Part shown: in pieces, positions 34,838 through 46,429 of the stretch
Position numbering within the stretch: the stretch's first letter is position 1
Layout: every line of letters begins with the position of its first letter
Notes under the pieces: model-generated
Database searches by the model: none
What the model saw: the letters and a program-made list of their open reading frames with translations, nothing else
What the model was told of the DNA's origin: nothing
Made by a program: the position numbers and the translations under genes
Assembly (NCBI GenBank): GCA_003255025.1
Contig: QANY01009317.1
Span: forward strand, 1,533,786 to 1,597,785
Direction of reading: 5' to 3'
Source of the DNA: Datisca glomerata
Taxonomy: Eukaryota; Streptophyta; Magnoliopsida; Cucurbitales; Datiscaceae
Length of the DNA stretch: 64,000 bases

Positions 34838-35346
34838 ATCCGAGAGAGGGGGAGGGGAAACAAAAAGAGAATGAGATAAAGAGCACCGGAGAGTGAGCGA
34901 GAGGAAAACAAAGGCTGAAGGAAAGTGAGGCGAAAAGCAATGATCGAAAAAAAATAGAGATAAAGGGCTTACCAAAGATGATGATGGAGCACTGACGACG
35001 ACATACCACGTTGTTCTCGGAAAAAAAATATATAGAGATAGGGTGTATGTGCATACAGGTGTGAGTGGGTTTCAATTGGATGAGTGAGATTGCCGAATTA
35101 AGGATAAAAATAGGGTCAGGGTAATACTAGGTATACATAAACATATGATGTGGGTGAGTTTTTAAATTATATACTAAAACACTTTTTAAATTTAAAAAAT
35201 TTAAACCTTGAATAAATCTTATCTAATTAAAAATAGTTTTACAAAAAAATACAAATAATTCATTTTTAAAATCAAATTTTAAAATTACATTATCTTTTAA
35301 ATCAATTTTACGAAAATGCCCATTTACGAAAGATCGGAATATTACA
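32662..35346. mobile_element. Putative solo LTR of a Tekay/Del-like Gypsy element (2.7 kb)
   Basis: This insert splits the Copia RNase H. Its ends are TATAACGCCCCGATCCCCGA on the plus strand and TGTAATATTCCGATCTTTCG on the minus strand: inverted-repeat-like ends with worn TG..CA. Flanking 5-mers GACCC and GCCGC agree at three of five bases. 'gaatgagtatttaaaatact' then 'cagtaagcaaactcacat' (about 33154-33192) parallels 61212-61251 in the LTR of the Gypsy element at the window end. Inside, 33420-33620 repeats 'acagatgacac.c.atg.g' units of about 30 bp, and 34560-34930 is GA-rich with (GA)n. There is no protein domain; Ser/Leu-rich frames at 34454-35075 are translations of the GA-rich part. Confidence 0.55.
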
Positions 35347-36742
35347 GCCGCACTGTTATGGTAATAAAGTGTCATAGGCTTGTCAGCTTATGGAACAATT
35401 TCCAAAGTCTTCAAGAACTCTCTATACCATACAACCTCTCTAGCAGCTTCACAAACTACCACATATTCAGCTTTCATGATAGAATTAGCAATGCAATATT
35501 GCTTGATACTTCTCCATACAACTGCTCCGCCGTTTAGGATGAACACAAATCTTGAAGTGGACCTCCTAGAATCTTTATCTTCATGGAAATTAGAATCAGT
35601 ATACCCCATCATATTAATGTCAACACCTGAATACACACGCATGTAGTTCCTTGTTCTCCTTATATACTTAAGGATATACTTAACGACATTCCAATGCTCA
35701 ATTCCAGAATTAGATTGGAAATGACTCACCACTCCCACGACATAGCAAATGTTAGGACTAGTGCAAAGCATCACATACATGAGACTTTCTATGACTAAGG
35801 CATATGAATCTTTCTCATGTCTTCCTCTTCTTAAGGAGTCTTGGGAGACTACTACTTGGATAGACTGACTCCATGTCTGAAAGGTTTCAGATATCCCTTT
35901 TTGGAGTCTTGCTTACTGAAGCGATCCATCACTTTATCAATATAAGATGCTTGAGACAGTGTCAATTGTCTGTTCATCTAATCCCGAAAAATCTAAATAC
36001 CTAGGACAAATGCAGCTTCTCCAAGATCCTTCATATCAAATTACTTTACAAACCAAATCTTTACATCAAATGGTTTCCATACATCATTCCCAATGAGTAG
36101 AATATCATCTACGTACAAGACTAGAAAAATCACTCTCCCTTCGTGAATCAGCTTATACACATAGGGTTTATCCACTAACTGTTCAAAATCAAAGTTATTA
36201 ACAATTTCATCGAATATAATATTCCATGACCATGATACTTGCTTAAGTCTATAAATGGACTTCAACAGTTCGTAAACCTTGCCATCTTGACCTTTCTCCA
36301 TGAACCCGCCTGGTTGAGCCATATAAATTCTCTCTTCAAAATTGCCATTCAGAAAAGTAGTCTTGACGTTCATCTGCCAGATTTCATAATCGAGGACAAT
36401 AACAATGGACATGAGGAATCTGATGGATTTAAGCATGGTTACTGGCGATAAGGTATCCTCATAGTCTATACCTTCCTTTTGAGTGTAGCACTTGGCTACT
36501 AGCCTAGCTTTGAATGTCTCCACATTCCCATCCGGACTCTATTTTTCTTATAGATCCATTTACACCAAGTTTTACCCCTTCAAGAGGATCTTCAAGTTTT
36601 TAGACTCTGTTTGAGTATATCAAATGTATCTCAACGTTCATGGCTTCTTGCCATAGGTTTGCTTCAAGACTAGCCATAGCTTGTGAGGAGACGGGTTCAT
36701 CATGATCTGAGAACTACTATTAAAGCATCTCCATAACACATA
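35347..36742 (-). pseudogene. Copia RNase H and reverse transcriptase, second part
   Basis: Continues the element cut at 32661. The minus-strand 130-codon frame at 35388-35780 reads MYVMLCTSPNICYVVGVVSH, YTDSNFHEDKDSRRSTSRFV and MKAEYVVVCEAAREVVWYRE: the RNase H domain with 'TDSD' worn to TDSN. The frame at 36041-36523 reads ARLVAKCYTQKEGIDYEDTL, DYEIWQMNVKTTFLNGNFEE and VLYVDDILLIGND (reverse transcriptase active site YVDD intact). Stops separate the frames. The element is cut again at 36743 by an LTR fragment, and the domains upstream of the reverse transcriptase are missing. Confidence 0.88.
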
Positions 36743-36992
36743 TGTTGGGAGTTATGCCCTCAAAGCGTGTGTATTGACATTTTTATATAAAATTTATATG
36801 AGTATTATATTTTTCTTATAATTTTTCTTTTAAATTATTGTTGAATAATTTATATAAATATCTAAAAAATTTATATTCATTAGTGAGACTATGATCTTGT
36901 TTTGGTACGATAGGATTAAGATCATAGATAATGAATATAATTATTAGCAACAGATTAAGGTAAGAAATTTCTAATGAATAGTTGCTAGTACG
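36743..36992 (+). repeat. Copia LTR fragment (250 bp), same family as 28651
   Basis: Begins TGTTGGGAGTTATGCCCTCA and follows the first 250 bp of the LTR at 28651-28900 closely, in plus orientation. It breaks off abruptly after 'gttgctagtac'. It is a truncated LTR sitting inside minus-strand Copia DNA. Confidence 0.85.
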
Positions 36993-37297
36993 CCTTCAAC
37001 GCGGCCACAAGTTTTCATTTGTTTTTGGATTCTCTTTTTGCATCGTTTCGACCTCTACCCGATGCGAATAATTACATAATAACAATATTAATATTCTCGA
37101 GGAAAATTTATAGGAATATATAAAAATTAAATACAAATCCTAAAGGGAAAAACAATCTCTTCATAGATTGTCCCTCTATTTACATAACCAACAAAAATCT
37201 ATACATAAAACCTAAATGGTTATGCAGAGGAATTATCAAAGTAATCAAAACCATCATTTATGTTTCATAAGAAATTTCTCAAATAATTCAAAACCTG

Positions 37298-37309
37298 GCT
37301 CTAATATCA
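37298..37309 (-). other. Copia primer-binding site (initiator tRNA-Met type)
   Basis: On the minus strand TGATATTAGAGC matches the Copia primer-binding site TGGTATCAGAGC with two transitions. It lies just inside the CA end of the LTR that ends at 37312. This fixes the orientation and the edge of that 5' LTR. Confidence 0.75.
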
Positions 37310-37567
37310 ATTGAAAGAATCCTCATAACGGAAAATATTGGATCTTGAAAGATTCGAAAAGCAACCATTTATATAGGTTAGAAAAAATATGTTTTGAAGC
37401 ATGATGATCGAAACATGATAGTCTTCCTTATAATTCCTTGAATTGTCAACCAAAATCACGATCGGGTGTACACTTGAAAAAAATCAAATTGAAAAATCAA
37501 TTCTGATTTTTTTTCGTAATTTTTTTGAAGACTTGTTGTCTTTCTTCATACTATAAAAGAACAGTTT

Positions 37568-38660
37568 TTTATTAAAGGTAAATATTATTAACCAAAAGAA
37601 TATACACGGTTACAAAGGGCAGACCCTAGGTAATAACACACATTATAATGCTATAGCTGAGAGCTGGATACGCAATATAAACACACTATACTGCCGAAAC
37701 AAGGAGCAGACAAGTTAATCTGAAACAGATATACCGCAATATAGATACAGCTCGTATCTCACAATAAGAAAAATCACAGAACAACCAAACCAAGAAAATC
37801 AACACCTAACCAGAGCACTACACAGACAATCTATATATCAAAACTACACAATCCACCACAAGATGATAAGACCACAATAGCTACTATAAGGTGCACCAAT
37901 AGTTAACACATAGCAAACCAAAATACATAGCTACTAGACGACCAAAACTAAGATAAAAAATAACAACTGATAACGTAGAACAACGAAAATGTGTGACCTC
38001 ACCGGAACCTCCTCGGTAGTGGTTGAATCCCTAGATATACAACTCGCTTTGTAGAATTCTAATATCTCGTACATCGCTCAACTCAGAACCGGATATCTTT
38101 CCCTGCGACTAAGCATGCCAGTGATGAGAAATAGGGCCTTGAGCACGAGATTCAAAGCAAGGGAAAACCCAACCGATGGACAGAGATGCGCGGACACTCT
38201 CCGAGCAGAGGCCAACAACCTTCTTCTTCTTGAATTTAAGATGAAACCCCGAAGAAAAGTCAGTGACCACAAATACACATAAATCGGTCATAAAAACCAG
38301 TCACGAAGCTCCTAAATTCGACGTAGCTTACACACGCTAAAGGAGGAAACCAGATCTGGAACAACACTCCAAATCTGGCGCACCACCAAAAGCACCACCA
38401 CTTCAAGTCACCCATCTTTTCTGGTGACTGAAGACTGAAGGAACAAGGCGAAATAAGAGTTGAGGCAAAACCCGTGCCTCACTGGACCTCGACCGACTCT
38501 CCCCTACAACTTCAGGAAGATGAACAGACGGAGCCCAGCCCCGAACTCGATGGAGTCAAGACCAGGCTCACATCGAGAAGGAAATGGGTGTTCTCGGCGG
38601 CAAGGGTTGTTATTGAGAGAAGAATCTAGCGAGAGTCGAGACCTTCTCTAGATTCATTGG
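37568..38660 (-). mobile_element. LINE-like 3' region inserted in the LTR
   Basis: This GC-richer block in AT-rich LTR DNA ends, on the minus strand, in TTACCTTTAATAAAAAA after a stretch typical of LINE 3' untranslated tails (GTAACCGTGTATATTC). Short minus-strand frames (38078-38291) have no domain, and no reverse transcriptase is seen. It could also be another kind of retroposed sequence. Confidence 0.3.
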
Positions 38661-38693
38661 CATCCATGAGTTGCAATACCCATTCAAAAAACA

Positions 38694-38720
38694 ACGGGTG
38701 GGAATTTAGTTCCCACCCGT
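38694..38720. other. Perfect GC-rich hairpin in LTR DNA
   Basis: CGGGTGGGAA, a five-base loop (TTTAG), then TTCCCACCCG: a ten-base perfect stem inside otherwise AT-rich sequence. It may be an RNA structural or termination signal of the retrotransposon; function unproven. Confidence 0.6.
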
Positions 38721-39579
38721 ATATATATTATTATTATTTTAATTAAAATAAAATAAAATAATTTTAATTAATTTTTTATCTTTTAAATTTAAGACTTGCT
38801 TAATTCTTTTAAGTCACTTGATTGACTATAACGTATCCACGTTGAGTAACTTGCTTTTTAAACAAGTCCGGTCATAGTGTAACTTAAATCTGAGGTTAGT
38901 AAAGTGGTCATATAGATAAAAATACTCTTGGCTATATAATTAATAAACTCTACCGATTAAACTCATAGTCAAATTTATTAATTATTATTTATGATTAACT
39001 CCACTATAAAATCATAATTGAACTCTTAATAAATTTTACATTACCCGACATAATTATAATTGTTCTATTATTCATTGTGTAATGCTCCTCCAAAATATAG
39101 TAACATGTATAATTATGTTAATTACTATCGACCTAATATTTATACACATCATGGCCTCCTTAGGTTCCAATTTCATTCTATTAGTCAACTATGATAATTC
39201 TCATACTTGATGCCTTAAGAAAATTATCAAATCTCTAGTATTCCACTAGAAATATTAAGCGCTTAGTTTATTGTGATAACATAAATGAATTATCTAAGAT
39301 GTACTATGTCAATTAAATAAAAGTGTCTACGAATTCTACTATTAAGAATCTATTAACTGACTATCTCCAATAATCATGTCATCCAACCTATGAAATATGG
39401 TGACTCATAGAGTCTCATTCTTAATAGATCAAAATAACTAAGCTATTAAATATGAGCTCATAACTCTCTCAAGATTAAGAACACTCATAAAATGATACAA
39501 TGAGTCTTAATTTTCATTTGATAGTATTTTATTGAAAATAAGATTTATTAGTCCTTTCAATACATTCTAAATTCACTAG

Positions 39580-40360
39580 TGTAAAGGGTTTTTTTAGCAT
39601 GGAGAACCCTATACGACTAAATAATAAAGACCATAATTTGAAGAGAGAAAGAGAGAATAAAGACACCATCATTTAAGTGAAAAACCCTTAGAGGGAAGAA
39701 AAATCACGAGAAGATTGTTGATATTCACTAATATAAAGGATTTTACATAGTTTGTTGATAGGAGAAGAGGGAAAAGATAATGCCCTTCATTGCTTAGGTT
39801 GCCTCTCTTTTCTATTTTTCTATGAGCATATATTTATAGACCTTACAATAATAATAAGTATAAAAAAAGGATGATCACATCCCCTATGCTTTTGACTGAT
39901 GGGATTGCTTTCAGGCGTGGACTCATTTACTTTGCTCATTCCTTTCAATTGTTTTGTCCTCAGCAACTCAATTAGTCATAGCCACTTGGTGGTTCCTTGT
40001 GGTTCGGGCCAATCAATCATAACCACTTGACTGTCAGTCTGAACCCTCCTTTCCATTTTGATGTTCTGTCCTGTCCAGGAGGTAATGATTTCCTATTCTC
40101 GAGAGGTCGGTTCCCGTACTAGAAGCGATGATCTCCCATTCTCGAGATGTCGGTTCCTGTTCTATTGTTCTTTCCTGAGTTAAGAGTGATGGTCTCCCAT
40201 TCCAGAAGCGATTGTCACCTGTTCCAGAAGTATTGCCCCTCCATTCCAGAAGCAATAGGTTCCCCGCTTCAACATTCTTTCCCTATCTGACAAGTTCTCT
40301 CGCTTCGACGTTCTTTCTGTACATGTGTCTTCGGTGATTTTTTCCTATTCAACAAGTATA
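39580..40360. repeat. Solo LTR related to the Tat-like element at 41728-47426
   Basis: Begins TGTAAAGGGTTTTTTTAGC and carries 'gacaccatcattt', 'gtgaaaaacccttagaggga', 'agaaaaatcacgagaagatt' and 'tatttatagacct'. These occur in the same order in the LTRs at 41728 and 46887. The right part (40080-40290) has repeats around 'ctcccattc.agaagcgat'. The right edge is estimated from the last CA before Copia LTR sequence resumes. A further short relative is at about 57613-57690. Confidence 0.6.
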
Positions 40361-40689
40361 TTAACTAAATACTCCATTTAGTGACCAAAGTAAGTCACTC
40401 TACATTATAGAATTAATCTACTACAATCTTTTCTTAGTAAAGCATCTAGCTTCACTAGACTGTGAAATTAAATATTTAAATCATAAAGAACTCTTGATTA
40501 AATATATTGTTCTCATTAGCTAAACTCTATAGGACCTACAAATCAATTACTATTATGCTTCTAGACAGATTATAAGAATGTACTGCACATAATACAAAAA
40601 TAAACTATTTATTATAAATTAGAATTAAAGATCTCACTAAATACAATAGAATTTCAGTATTTTTTAGGACGCAATCATAACACTTCAAT

Positions 40690-41585
40690 CATATTTGACC
40701 AACTTAATAACATCTTTGCATTGAAATATATGGGCCATATCCATCATTTTCGGCCTGAAGTTGTCTCGGTCTGATTATATTCAAGATTTGTTGCATATAG
40801 TACCAATATGAATGAAGCCAAGGCATGTTCTACTCATGTTGTTTTCTCTACAAAACTGGTTCCTAATTTTGGTGAGCCTTTGCCTCATATTACCAAGTAC
40901 AAAGAATTATTAGAGCTCTGCTGATTGCAATAGTTGATTATAACTCGTCTAGATATCTCATACATTGTTATCAAAGGTTAGTCAATTTATTCACCAGACT
41001 GACAGGCCTATAAAAAGCTTTCGCAGTATCTCAAAGGAACCATACATGAGATGCTTGTTCTGTGTCTAACATAGTCACTAACTCTTGAAGCATACTCTGA
41101 TGCAGACTGCATTAAATTCTTATGATAGGAAGTCATGAGGATATGTAATTTTCTTAGATGGCAATCTCACTCTTTTAGTCTTCTAAAACAAGAAGTTTTG
41201 GTTGTACTTCGATCAGATACTGAAAGTGAGTATAGAACATTAGCTAACTCAAGTGCAACTACATAACTAGTGTGGAATGTGGATTCCCTCTCTTCTCATA
41301 GAATTTCAAATCTATGTGACTAATAAGCTGGTGTGATAATAATGGGGCTGCTTCTTTGGCTGTCAATCCAGTTTCATGGGAAAGAACTAAAGCACATGAA
41401 ACTAGATCTACTAAGGAAGACTTGCCAGCGCATCAAACTCATTAAGCTTGATGACAGTTGTTAGCTATTCTAACAAGTGTTAGTTTGTTCAGTTACTAAA
41501 TCTGAGATAGGTTTCTCTCTAACTCTCTATATAGAGGATGATGTAATAACAAGTTAATTAATCAAGAAATACAAAATCTCCGAAC
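40690..41585 (+). pseudogene. Copia (Ale-like) RNase H fragment with 3' LTR
   Basis: The plus strand reads NMNEAKACSTHVVFSTKLV, then GEPLPHITKYKELLE and, after a stop, TRLDISYIV: the 'M....p..TPm....kL', 'Y.s.vGaLqYLt.TRPDi.y' blocks of Copia. SYDRKS.GYVIFLDGNL and WCDNNGAASLAVNPV follow with several stops and shifts. The short tail 41459-41585 (GTTAGCTATTCT.. to ..AATACAAAATCTCCGAACA) fits the small LTR of Ale-type elements. Confidence 0.75.
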
Positions 41586-41727
41586 AGCACACATGCTATG
41601 AATTTGTTTTCTCGTTACAACATGATTTCCTTTTTTTAAAACGTTACATGTTCATTTCATTATTAATTTATAATTAGATGGGAATCTCAAAGGGGAAAGA
41701 AAAATAATTTTGAATCTTTGATGGGAT

Positions 41728-42311
41728 TGTAAAGGAAAAAATTCACACTTTTATAATTGGTCATGAATTTTTTACATCAAATCAAGAGAACAATTTAGAG
41801 AGAGAGAATAATGACACCATGATTGACGTGAAAAACTCTTAAATGGAAGAAAAACTACGGGGAGATTTTCATAGTATTTCATTATGGAGAAAGTGTTTAC
41901 AAGACTATGAGTATTGAGAGTTGTTGTCTCATGTTTGGAGTTACATCTTGCCTCTATTTATAGGTCTTCATATAATCTGATACAACTTATCTAATTCTAT
42001 CTAAAAATAGGATCGACAGAATATTCCCTGAGATCTAGCTTATCAACAATAACAACCTAGTGAACCTTGACTGTCTGATCAATCCAATGATCTTGATTAG
42101 CTTCTCTTTGGATTGTCATGTCAGCAAATCATATACTTTCGTCTGATTGGTTTATTCTTTATAACCGTCGAATTTGCCTTGTCATCAAATCATGTACTTT
42201 TGTCTGATTGGTTTATTCTTTATAATCGTCCAATTGATCTTATGGTTCTCATTCTATCTTCCCTTCGATGGAGTTTTCGGTCTAGATTTTGTCACATGTC
42301 GTATGAAATTT
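41728..42311 (-). repeat. LTR (3') of the Tat-like element
   Basis: Begins TGTAAAGGAAAAAATTCACA and ends near ..GAAATTTCGCA. Compared with the copy at 46887 it shares 'aataatgacaccatgatt', 'tagtatttcattatggagaa', 'gcctctatttatag' and 'gatcaatccaatg' throughout. An extra near-repeat of 'catgtcagcaaatcat' (42116 and 42180) is present here only. Confidence 0.88.
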
Positions 42312-42814
42312 CGCATGAACATTGGCCCCCATTACACTTAACAGAATTTTATTCGTTGATGTGTAATGCTCATCTTTTCTTGTTCTGACGTTGCGTATGC
42401 CAATTTATATTCTCACGTGCTTCTTGGAAACATGCATTGTAATTTTCCAGGAAACTTTTTGACTGTCTACTATCAGCGATGACTTCCTCATTTCTTTCTG
42501 CCGTTATGTTCTTCCATTCCCGTTTACAGATGCTTTGCGATTGTTGAGTAACTTATTAGTCAGCTTGTTGTTGATGATCATTATTTCCCTTTTATTTACT
42601 GTTACACCTTTCTGTTCCTTTCATTGTGGGCTCATTGATAAATTTTTCCTGTTTTCTTCATTTTTCTTTTCCTCTTCTCGTATGTTAAGACTTGCGAAAA
42701 GAATATCGTACAAGAAGAATAAGATAATAATTTACTAAAATGAGTAAGGAGCAAGTGTACCATTTCGTAATTGCATCGCAGGAGTTTAAGTTTGATTATC
42801 TGCATTTATTGACA

Positions 42815-43172
42815 AAGTTTCTCCCGTTTCCTTTGCTACAGGCTTATTGATAGAGTTTCTCCCATTTTCTTTGCTACGGGCTCGTTGGAGAGTTTCTCCT
42901 GTTTCCTTTGATATGGGCTCCTTGGAGAGTTGCTCTCATTTCCTCCGCTACGGGCTCCTTGAAGAGTTTCCCCCGTTTCTTCCGCTACGGACTACTTGAA
43001 GAGTTTCTCCTGTTTCTTTCACTACAGGCTCTTTAAAGAGTTTCTCTTGTTTTCTTTGTCATGGGCTCCTTGGAAAGTTTCTCCCGTTTTCTTCGCTACG
43101 GGCTCCTTGAAGAGTTTCTCCCGTTGCCTTTGCTACAGCCTCTTGGAGAGTTTTTCCCATTTCTGCTTTCAA
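42815..43172. repeat. 37-bp minisatellite, about 9.5 copies
   Basis: The unit is close to 'gagtttctcccgtttccttt' followed by 'gctacgggctccttgga'. Copies vary by a few substitutions and indels. The period is not a multiple of three, so it is not a protein repeat. Confidence 0.85.
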
Positions 43173-43419
43173 ATGGACTTATGAACTGCCCATTTTCAAA
43201 GATTTAGATTCAAATAAAGAACCATTGCCCCATTTTCGCTTTGAGATGGGCTTCAGCTTGGTATTCATTGGCCTTGATTTGAGCATTTCTATTTACAAGT
43301 ATTTTTTTACAACATAATTTTTCAAGCTGCTATTTGTTAGACTGTTTGTTAATCTTTCTATTGTGGATGTTGCTATCAACCCTCATGTTAGAGGTGTCGT
43401 TGTTGATACAACTGTGGTC

Positions 43420-44050
43420 TTTTGTATGTTTTTATGTTTTTCCTTTCTTTAAGACTTAGCAAATTTCCTTTATTCTTTCATATGCTTCTCATTTTATCTT
43501 TCTTTGTTCACTTTCATTTCCTTTCTTTCTCTTTTCATTTTTCACTTATTCTTTCTTCGTTTTCACTTTTTCTTTTCTCCACTTTCACCTTTTCCTTTAT
43601 CCACTTTCACTTTTTTCACTTTTCGTATTTCTTCCTTTCTTCTTCTTCTCAGTTTCCTTATATTAAGCTAACACAACCACTGATCGCTTGACCTTACAAT
43701 TCCCATCTGGTTCCTTTTTTTAAAATTCTTTTTGAATATTCATTTTCTTCTCACTTTATTTTCCTTTGTTTTCTTTCTTTTCCTCGCTTTCATATTTCTC
43801 GCTTTCTCTTTTTTGGTTATTTCTAAGTGTTGAATACTCTTTCCAAGATTTAGACATCTTGAGACCTTCTTCCTTTGTAATTCTCCATTCTTTTTCGGAG
43901 TTCTTTATTTACAGAGTTTTTCATTCTTCGTTCCTTTTAGAGCTCTTCCTTTCTAAATTTCTTTCCTTTTCGCAGTTCTTTCTTCTTCCCATTTTCAGAG
44001 CTTTTTCTTTTTAAAATTTCCTTCTTTCCAAACTTCCTTCATTTTGGTTT
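43420..44050. repeat. Pyrimidine-rich low-complexity DNA
   Basis: Long TTTC/CTTT runs on the plus strand (GAAA-rich on the element's own strand). The Phe/Ser-rich open frames here are composition artefacts. Confidence 0.7.
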
Positions 44051-44089
44051 CCTTTAGAGGGTAGTATAGCAGACACTATTTCTTATGCA

Positions 44090-44330
44090 CTTAAGCTCTT
44101 AGTGAGCTCAGGGGCACGTTCTGTTTCTTTTAGAAAGTAAAAGCCTTTAAGGACATGAACTTTCAAGGAGCTCATGGGTCCGTTTCCTTTAGAAAGTAAA
44201 AGTTTTGTGGATATGAACTTTTGGTGAGCTCAGGGATCTGTTTCCATTTTCTTTAAAAAGCAAAAACCTTCATGGACATGAACTCTTGGTGAACTCATGA
44301 GCTCGTTTCCTTATGAGAATGATATCCGTA
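44090..44330. repeat. Tandem repeat of roughly 65 bp, 3-4 copies
   Basis: Each unit has 'catgaact.t.ggtgagctca', '.gg.tc.gtttcc' and 'ttagaaagtaaaag'. Copies are diverged. It sits between the pyrimidine-rich block and the 185-bp repeat. Confidence 0.65.
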
Positions 44331-44589
44331 GACACTCTCAAAGATATAAGCTTTTCGTAAAACTCAAGGGCCCTAAATTCTCTGTAGGACTCTTGCTAGA
44401 GACTTGCTAGAGTTTCTCTCTTGGATTTTCTTTTTCCCGTACAAATATATGCAACAAGAATGTTGAACAACACCATATATAATATCTTAATGGAATAAAT
44501 AGGGAACGAATATATCGTAACTTTCTTCTAGAAGCTCGAATCTCATTGTGTAAATAATTTCAAAAAATTGACTTCCATAGCTTTGTAGC

Positions 44590-45130
44590 GAAGTTTAAAT
44601 GTGTTGGTGAAGCTTAATATATGAAGCTGACAGTTCTGTACAGTCTTCTTTCCTAAACTCCTCCACAAGAATTTTCCTAACTTTGGATGAGGATCTCCAA
44701 ACTGAATTCCATAAAATATGCTGAGAAGTAGACTTCAATATCTGATTCGTCATATGATGAACTCCTAATTGATGCAGTATAATTTCTAAAATTTACTATT
44801 CTGTGTTATCTTCATTTCGGAACAGCATGCACGAAAACTATCATAACTTTTGACCAGGAGCTCCAAATCGAATTTCGTAAAATTTTCCAAGAAGTAGACT
44901 TCGCATCTTTCTAATGGTACATGATTTACAATGGAATCGGCCCCCAGTTGTTACAGTTTAGTTTCTAAAGTTCACAGTTCTGCATAATCTTTTTTCTAAA
45001 CAGCATGTATGAAAACTGACATAACCTTTACCACAAAAACCATAATAACTTTTGATCATGAGCTCCGAATTGATTTTAATAAAATCCTAAAAAGTAGACT
45101 TCCATATCTTTCATGATATAAGATTTACCA
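44590..45130. repeat. Tandem repeat of roughly 185 bp, about 3 copies
   Basis: Each unit holds 'aacttttga.ca.gagctcc', 'gaatt..gtaaaat', 'agaagtagacttc..atct', 'gatttac' and 'gttct.cataatctt'. Copies are well diverged, hence old. It lies within the Tat-like element's internal region. Confidence 0.65.
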
Positions 45131-46429
45131 TGTAATTTCCATCCAACATTTTCCATTTTTGTTATCGTTTCCGCTCCCATTTTTATTTTCCACTCCCGTT
45201 GCCTTTCCCTTAGTGGATAGCCATTCCTGTTATCACGATTTTCCTCCATTCTCGTTGTTAAGACATCCCATTGTTGAGAATTTTTCTGTTGTCAAGAAAT
45301 TTTCCATGTCGCATCCGATAATTCTAGCTTTTCGAGTTCATCTAACTCATCGGACGACCAAGAGTTGTTTGATTGACCCCAAACAGACATAAGGATGACA
45401 AAAAGACTTTGCAGCGAATTCGTGGGTCCCATTTGAGAAGAGGGCCCAAACGGATACTTCAATCTCTTCCCGCTCAGAGCTCTCACTCCCAGCATCCACA
45501 GTGCTCAGATTGAGGCTCCCTCAAATTCTGATCCTCCTCTTCCACCAGCTCTTATTGTGCACGTTGTGGGTACTCCCGCTTCGGGAAATGGTTACAGGTT
45601 CCAGAGCACTGCTACTGGTGAACCTTTACCGGCTCTGTGGAGGTTGAAATGATTTTTCAACGCTCCCCTTCCATAATCTGTGAGTTTTTATATGATGTCA
45701 TGGCTTCTCACGTTGTTCTTTGCGGCATTCAGTCTGACGTTGATACTAATAGCATGAAGAGGCTTGAGCTCGCCAACAACTTGAGCTATGCTTTGATGCG
45801 GGTAAAATTTTCTTTTCATTTCTCATGACATTTTTTCCGTTCCCAAGACTTTTCTCGTTCTCGTTGTTTGTTCATCCATTATTTTCCTGCACTTTTGCAC
45901 ATAGAAAAGAAAAAAGAAGATCTTCGAATATACATCGGTCGGAATTTTATTTTTTCATTTATCAATCAAGAAGGATTTTTTAGATAACCTTAAATTCAAA
46001 AATTGAATCCAAGATTTGATTTGATTTTAAAATTTAAAATAATCCTATCATAACAAGTTTTAGATAAGATGTTTCAAAATTCAAAACATGATTCAAAATT
46101 TGAATTAGAATTCAAATTAGGATAATATTATCAAAGCAAATTTTTGATAAAGATATTTTATTGTTCAAAATACGACAGTCTTATCATTTCATATAAGACA
46201 TTTTGAAATTCAAAAATCAAAATATAATTTAAGATTCGGATTTGAATTTAAAATTTTATTTTACACACATCAAATTTGATTTTAACAAATTCTTTTTTCG
46301 ACCTTTTCAGATCTATTTTTCTTTAATCGAATAAACAAGGAACGAGTTTACCCTTTTTCACTTCCTGTTCCGTTGCCATGTCATTTTCGTTTTGGCTTCC
46401 AATTTATTTCTATTTTCAATGTCGTACCC

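Larger units (their letters stand above)
37312..40682 (-). repeat. 5' LTR of a minus-strand Copia, split by two insertions
   Basis: The low end is TGAAAGAATCC (LTR end ..TTTCA on the minus strand, followed by the primer-binding site). The high end reads TGTTATGATTGCGTCCTA on the minus strand. Both ends have TG..CA form. Removing the LINE-like piece (about 37568-38660) and the Tat-like LTR (39580-40360) leaves roughly 1.5 kb, a normal length for this group. It is not clearly the same family as the LTR at 30684-32422, so its 3' partner is unknown. Confidence 0.55.

Noticed and set aside
34454..35075. Four Ser/Leu/Phe-rich minus-strand frames
   Set aside because: Translations of a (GA)n-rich LTR core; could be mistaken for membrane proteins but are compositional.
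24737..41585. Endogenous pararetrovirus
   Set aside because: All polymerase domains are in Copia or Gypsy retrotransposon order with LTRs and integrase; no movement or coat protein domain was seen.
43422..44014. Phe/Ser-rich plus-strand frames resembling membrane proteins
   Set aside because: Pyrimidine-rich retroelement DNA; no start context or conserved motif.
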